A model generated the notes under the pieces. It had not been told where the DNA came from. It saw only the letters and a program-made list of their open reading frames with translations, and searched no databases. Below are positions 61,003 through 64,000 of a stretch of 64,000 nucleotides of DNA, in pieces. This DNA comes from Streptomyces sp. NBC_00083. GTDB lineage: Bacteria; Actinomycetota; Actinomycetes; Streptomycetales; Streptomycetaceae. The first letter of the stretch is position 1, and each line of letters starts with the position of its first letter. The position numbers and the translations under genes were made by a program. The stretch lies in the NCBI RefSeq assembly GCF_026343295.1, contig NZ_JAPELY010000001.1, forward strand, positions 248,001 through 312,000. The letters run 5' to 3'.

Positions 61003-61764
61003 ATGGGAGCGGGCCACTCCCATCGGCTGTACCGGCACGGCCACTCGCCGGTCCACGCGCTGCCCCCGCACTGCAAACTCGCGGCGGTGTTCCTGTTCGT
61101 GGTCGTCGTGGTGTCCACACCGCGCGAGGCGATGTGGGCCTTCGCGCTGTACGCCGTGCTGCTCGCCCTCGTGGCGCGGGCGGCCCGCATCCCGGCCGGC
61201 TACCTCCTCAAGCGGCTGCTCATCGAGATCCCCTTCGTGGCGTTCGCGGTGCTCATGCCGTTCGTCGTGCCCGGCGAGCAGGTGCACGTCCTCGGCCTCT
61301 CGCTCAGCGAGAGCGGGCTGTGGGGCGCCTGGAACGTCCTGGCCAAGGGCACGCTGGGCGTCGCGGCGTCCGTGATCCTCGCCTCCACCACCGAACTGCG
61401 CGCCCTGCTGCTCGGCCTCCAGCGCCTGCGGCTGCCGCCGCTCCTCGTGCAGATCGCCTCCTTCATGATCCGGTACGGGGACGTCATCACCGACGAGATG
61501 CGGCGGATGTCCATCGCCCGCCGCTCGCGGGGCTTCGAGGCGCGGGGCGTGCGCTCCTGGGGCGTCCTCGCGAAGTCGGCCGGCGCGCTGTTCATCCGCT
61601 CCTACGAGCGGGGCGAACGCGTCCACCTCGCGATGGTCAGCCGCGGCTACGCCGGGACGATGCCGGTGATCGACGAGGTGACGGCGACGCGCGGCCAGTG
61701 GACGAGGGCGGTCGCCCTGCCGGGGGTGGCGCTGGTGGTGTGTGTGCTTGGCTGGGCGGTGTGA
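61003..61764 (+). CDS. cbiQ: CbiQ-type ECF transmembrane (T) component
   Basis: 253 residues with five or six membrane helices. PPHCKLAAVFLFVVVVV is the typical start, and the two coupling motifs appear as RRMSIARRSRGFEARG and ERGERVHLAMVSRGYAG (Ala-Arg-Gly type helices that contact the ATPase). It transmits ATP-driven movement to CbiM. It overlaps the ATPase gene by GTGA. Confidence 0.93.
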   Translation: MGAGHSHRLYRHGHSPVHALPPHCKLAAVFLFVVVVVSTPREAMWAFALYAVLLALVARAARIPAGYLLKRLLIEIPFVAFAVLMPFVVPGEQVHVLGLSLSESGLWGAWNVLAKGTLGVAASVILASTTELRALLLGLQRLRLPPLLVQIASFMIRYGDVITDEMRRMSIARRSRGFEARGVRSWGVLAKSAGALFIRSYERGERVHLAMVSRGYAGTMPVIDEVTATRGQWTRAVALPGVALVVCVLGWAV

Positions 61765-62618
61765 GCGGCGGGGCGCGTTCGGCGACGGCACGGGTTGCGC
61801 GTGCGACGCCTTCACCGACTCCGACTCCGACTCCGACTCCGACCATGACGACTACGACCGCTGAGGCTCCTGTGAACGTCCCGTCCCTCGAAGTGTCCGG
61901 GCTGGCCTTCGCCTACCCCGACGGCCATCAGGCGCTGTTCGGCGTCGACCTGACCGTGGGGCGCGGCGAGCGGGTCGCGCTGCTCGGCCCCAACGGCGCG
62001 GGCAAGACGACCTTCGTCCTCCACCTCAACGGCATCCTCGAAGGCGGCGCGGGCTCGGTGACGGTGGCGGGGCTGCCCGTCGCCAAGAAGAACCTCGCGG
62101 AGATCAGGCGCCGGGTCGGGATCGTCTTCCAGGACCCCGACGACCAGCTCTTCATGCCGACGGTGCGCGAGGACGTCGCGTTCGGTCCGGCGGCGTCCGG
62201 GGTGCGCGGGGCGGAGCTGGAGGAGCGGGTGATGGGGGCGCTCGCGCGGGTCGGGATGGCGGAGTACGCGGACCGGCCTCCGCACCATCTGTCCTTCGGG
62301 CAGCGGCGCAGGGTCGCTGTCGCGACGGTGCTCGCGATGTCCCCGGAGATCCTGGTCCTGGACGAGCCGTCGTCAAACCTCGACCCGGCGTCGCGGCGTG
62401 AACTGGCGGACATTCTGCGGGAGTTGGATGTGACGGTGCTCATGGTGACCCATGACCTGCCGTATGCGCTGGAGCTCTGCGAGCGGGCGGTGATTCTGAG
62501 TGAGGGGGTCATTGCGGCGGACGGGGCGACGGGGGATGTCCTGTCGGACGCGGCGCTGATGCGGGCGCATCGCCTGGAGCTCCCCTTCGGCTTCGACCCG
62601 ACCCGAGCCGCGCGCTGA
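61761..62618 (+). CDS. cbiO: CbiO-type ECF ATPase
   Basis: 285 residues if started at GTG 61761, which overlaps the previous stop. ATG 61845 would give 257 but has no ribosome site. Walker A LLGPNGAGKTTFVLHLNG, Q-loop FQDPDDQLF, signature LSFGQRRRVAVATVLAM and Walker B ILVLDEPSSNLDP are intact. It powers metal uptake through CbiM/CbiQ. The segment between the two starts encodes a Thr-Pro repeat from a hexanucleotide repeat; the ABC fold begins after it. Confidence 0.93.
   Translation: MSGGARSATARVARATPSPTPTPTPTPTMTTTTAEAPVNVPSLEVSGLAFAYPDGHQALFGVDLTVGRGERVALLGPNGAGKTTFVLHLNGILEGGAGSVTVAGLPVAKKNLAEIRRRVGIVFQDPDDQLFMPTVREDVAFGPAASGVRGAELEERVMGALARVGMAEYADRPPHHLSFGQRRRVAVATVLAMSPEILVLDEPSSNLDPASRRELADILRELDVTVLMVTHDLPYALELCERAVILSEGVIAADGATGDVLSDAALMRAHRLELPFGFDPTRAAR
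61815..61843 (+). repeat. CCGACT hexanucleotide repeat within the cbiO start region
   Basis: About five CCGACT units in tandem, encoding Thr-Pro pairs, lie between GTG 61761 and ATG 61845. Whole-unit slippage would keep frame and only change linker length. Confidence 0.75.
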
Positions 62619-62697
62619 CCCAGCGCCCTTGGGTTGCCCTCGGCAGGGTGCCCAGCACTGGCATCCCTCCTCCCCCTTGGCAGGGTGCCTGGCATCT

Positions 62698-62945
62698 TCA
62701 GCCCGTCCGGCGTTTGAGGACGAGCGCGCCCTTTCAGCCGGTCCGGCGTTTGAGGACGAGCGCCTTTCGGGCGCGAACGGCGTCTGGGGCGGAGCCCCAG
62801 GCTCCTGAACCTCAGCCGTCCACAACCCCCGGAGGGTTTCGGGAAGGGGTGGGGTGGGGCCTCCCGGGGTCTGGGGCGGAGCCCCAGCAACCCCGGCTTT
62901 CGTCTGCGGACCGTGCCCGCGTCTCGCGCAGTTCCCCGCGCCCCT
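62698..62945 (-). repeat. Composite intergenic repeat, copy C (inverted)
   Basis: Reverse-complement order of copy B: two GTCCGGCGTTTGAGGACGAG units, then GGGGCGGAGCCCC, CCGGAGGGTTTCGGGAAGGG, a second GGGGCGGAGCCCC and CGCGCAGTTCCCCGCGCCCC. Together with copy B it forms a ~10-kb inverted pair. Confidence 0.85.
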
Positions 62946-62946
62946 A

Positions 62947-63200
62947 GTAGGGCACCCGGAGCCGCAGCCCGCAGCCCGCAGCCCGCGCCCACCGCGGCGG
63001 AGCCGCGCGAAAGGCACAGCCCCGCGCCCCTGAAGACGTAGGGCACCCGGAGTCGCAGCCACGGCCCGCGCCCACCGCGGCGGAGCCGCGCAAACGGCAC
63101 AGCCCCGCGCCCCTGAAGACGTAGGGCACCCGGCGTCGCAGCCCGCAGCCCGCGCCCACCGCGGCGGAGCCGCGCAATGGGTGCAGACCGCCCCTGGTGG
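62947..63200 (-). repeat. Three tandem 83-91-bp units
   Basis: GTAGGGCACCC starts units at 62947, 63038 and 63121. Each contains CGCGCCCACCGCGGCGGAGC. They are the inverse of the module tandemly repeated at 15.75-16.06 kb. Confidence 0.8.
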
Positions 63201-63264
63201 GGCACCCGGCATCGGGCACCATGGTGGGGGTGCCGGATGGCGCCGCGCAGCGAGGGAGCGGATC

Positions 63265-64000
63265 GTGGTCGACGTACAGGGCGCCGTAGCACCGGGCTAC
63301 GAACCGATCCGGGACGCCTTCGTGCGCAACTTCACGCAGCGAGGCGAGCGCGGCGCAGCCGTGGCCGCGTACCGCGACGGCCGGAAGGTCGTGGACCTCT
63401 GGGCCGGCACGAAGGACGTGGACGGCACGGCCAACTGGGCGCTCGACACCGCCCAGATCGTCCGCTCGGCCACCAAGGGCGTGGCCGCGGCCGTCCCCCT
63501 CCTCCTCCACCAGCGCGGCCGCCTCGACCTGGACGCCCCGGTCTCCACGTACTGGCCCGAGTTCAAGGCCGCCGGCAAGGACCGCACCCTCGTACGCCAC
63601 CTCCTGGCCCACCGCGCGGGCGTCCCCGCACTCGACCGCCCGCTGACCCCCGCGCAGGCGGCCGACGGTGAGTCGGGCCCGGCCGCGGTCGCCGCGCAGG
63701 CCCCGTTCTGGGAGCCCGGCACCGCGCACGGCTACCACGCGCAGACGTACAGCTGGCTCCTGGCCGAACTGGTCCGGCGGGTCACCGGCCGCACCACCGG
63801 CCGCTGGGCCGCCGAGGAGATAGCCGGGCCGCTCGGCCTGGACTTCTGGATGGGCGTGCCCGCCACCGAGGCGCACCGGGTGGGCCGGGTCGGCCCCGTC
63901 GAGCCCCCCGAGGACGGCGCGGGCGCGCTCCGGCTGCGCCCCAAGCGGAACGTCGCCGAGGCATACGCCGACCCGGACTCGCTGACCCGGCGCGCGTTCG
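63265..64000 (+). CDS. Serine hydrolase, class C beta-lactamase/esterase family (3' truncated)
   Basis: The first 245 residues of a longer protein run off the window. The start is GTG 63265 with GAGGGAG about six bases upstream. The acyl-ester motif SxxK is RSATKGVAAA near residue 71. LVRHLLAHRAGVP is the usual following helix, and AHGYHAQTYSWLLAELV holds the tyrosine of the second motif. No export signal, so an EstB-like cytoplasmic esterase is more likely than a secreted beta-lactamase. The third motif lies beyond the window. Confidence 0.85.
   Translation, partial: MVDVQGAVAPGYEPIRDAFVRNFTQRGERGAAVAAYRDGRKVVDLWAGTKDVDGTANWALDTAQIVRSATKGVAAAVPLLLHQRGRLDLDAPVSTYWPEFKAAGKDRTLVRHLLAHRAGVPALDRPLTPAQAADGESGPAAVAAQAPFWEPGTAHGYHAQTYSWLLAELVRRVTGRTTGRWAAEEIAGPLGLDFWMGVPATEAHRVGRVGPVEPPEDGAGALRLRPKRNVAEAYADPDSLTRRAF

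Larger units (their letters stand above)
62619..63264. other. 646-bp gene-free gap of repeats
   Basis: No gene supported. It contains inverted copy C of the composite repeat and three ~85-bp units of the tandem module. The last 70 bp form the leader of the serine hydrolase gene. Confidence 0.75.

Overview
The window is from the chromosome of a streptomycete. GC content and third-position GC are very high, genes overlap by 4 bp (ATGA/GTGA), and GTG starts are common. The gene set is also diagnostic: the sigma factor HrdD, an SsgA-like protein, the division protein SepX, a tricorn-type protease and a large WYL regulator. I see no transposase, integrase, phage gene or CRISPR array.

Layout. 1-14.6 kb is backbone: MFS pumps, MarR/dioxygenase pair, hrdD behind a SigR-type promoter, WYL regulator/MFS pair, fruR-fruK without an adjacent fruA, an L,D-transpeptidase lipoprotein with a Crp-type site, a P1-family peptidase, a histidine phosphatase and LtrA. 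A sirohydrochlorin-chelatase-like gene follows at 14.7 kb, then a repeat-filled gap and a DUF1838-type gene.

16.9-30.7 kb is the most unusual part, a low-oxygen nitrogen and carbon cassette. It holds a NirB-NirD fusion nitrite reductase, a NarK transporter, a tiny ORF coupled to pyruvate formate-lyase (pflB) and its activase (pflA), and a tight five-gene operon. That operon encodes a b-type cytochrome-like membrane protein, a Nas/Nap-like molybdoenzyme, a four-cluster ferredoxin, a Tat-type Rieske protein and a small membrane protein. The pfl promoter region carries a perfect Rex operator and two DevR/OsdR-like boxes. Together these suggest redox- and hypoxia-controlled fermentation and nitrate reduction in an organism normally regarded as an obligate aerobe.

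30.8-48.4 kb is backbone again: mscL, a SAF-domain protein, MTA phosphorylase, an FmdB zinc ribbon, an MFS protein, a K+/H+ antiporter, a penicillin acylase-family enzyme, 5-FTHF cyclo-ligase, galU-moeA-moaC-mog-GNAT-sepX, tRNA-Ala(CGC), a GNAT and exonuclease III. The galU-moeA-GNAT-sepX order is shared with other actinobacteria and joins molybdopterin synthesis to cell division.

48-64 kb holds a MerR regulator divergent from a Baeyer-Villiger monooxygenase/hydrolase/SDR operon, a tricorn protease, a TetR-MmpL efflux pair with a strong palindromic operator, an SsgA-like gene, a CbiMQO-type metal transporter behind a Nur-like nickel box, and a truncated serine hydrolase. Three blocks of a composite GC-rich repeat (15.5-16.1, 52.1-52.5 and 62.7-63.2 kb, the last inverted) fill the largest gaps. 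Several genes (galU, sepX, xth, the MarR gene, the 8449 gene, the 4559 MFS gene) have a -10-like hexamer 5-7 nt before the start codon and look leaderless.
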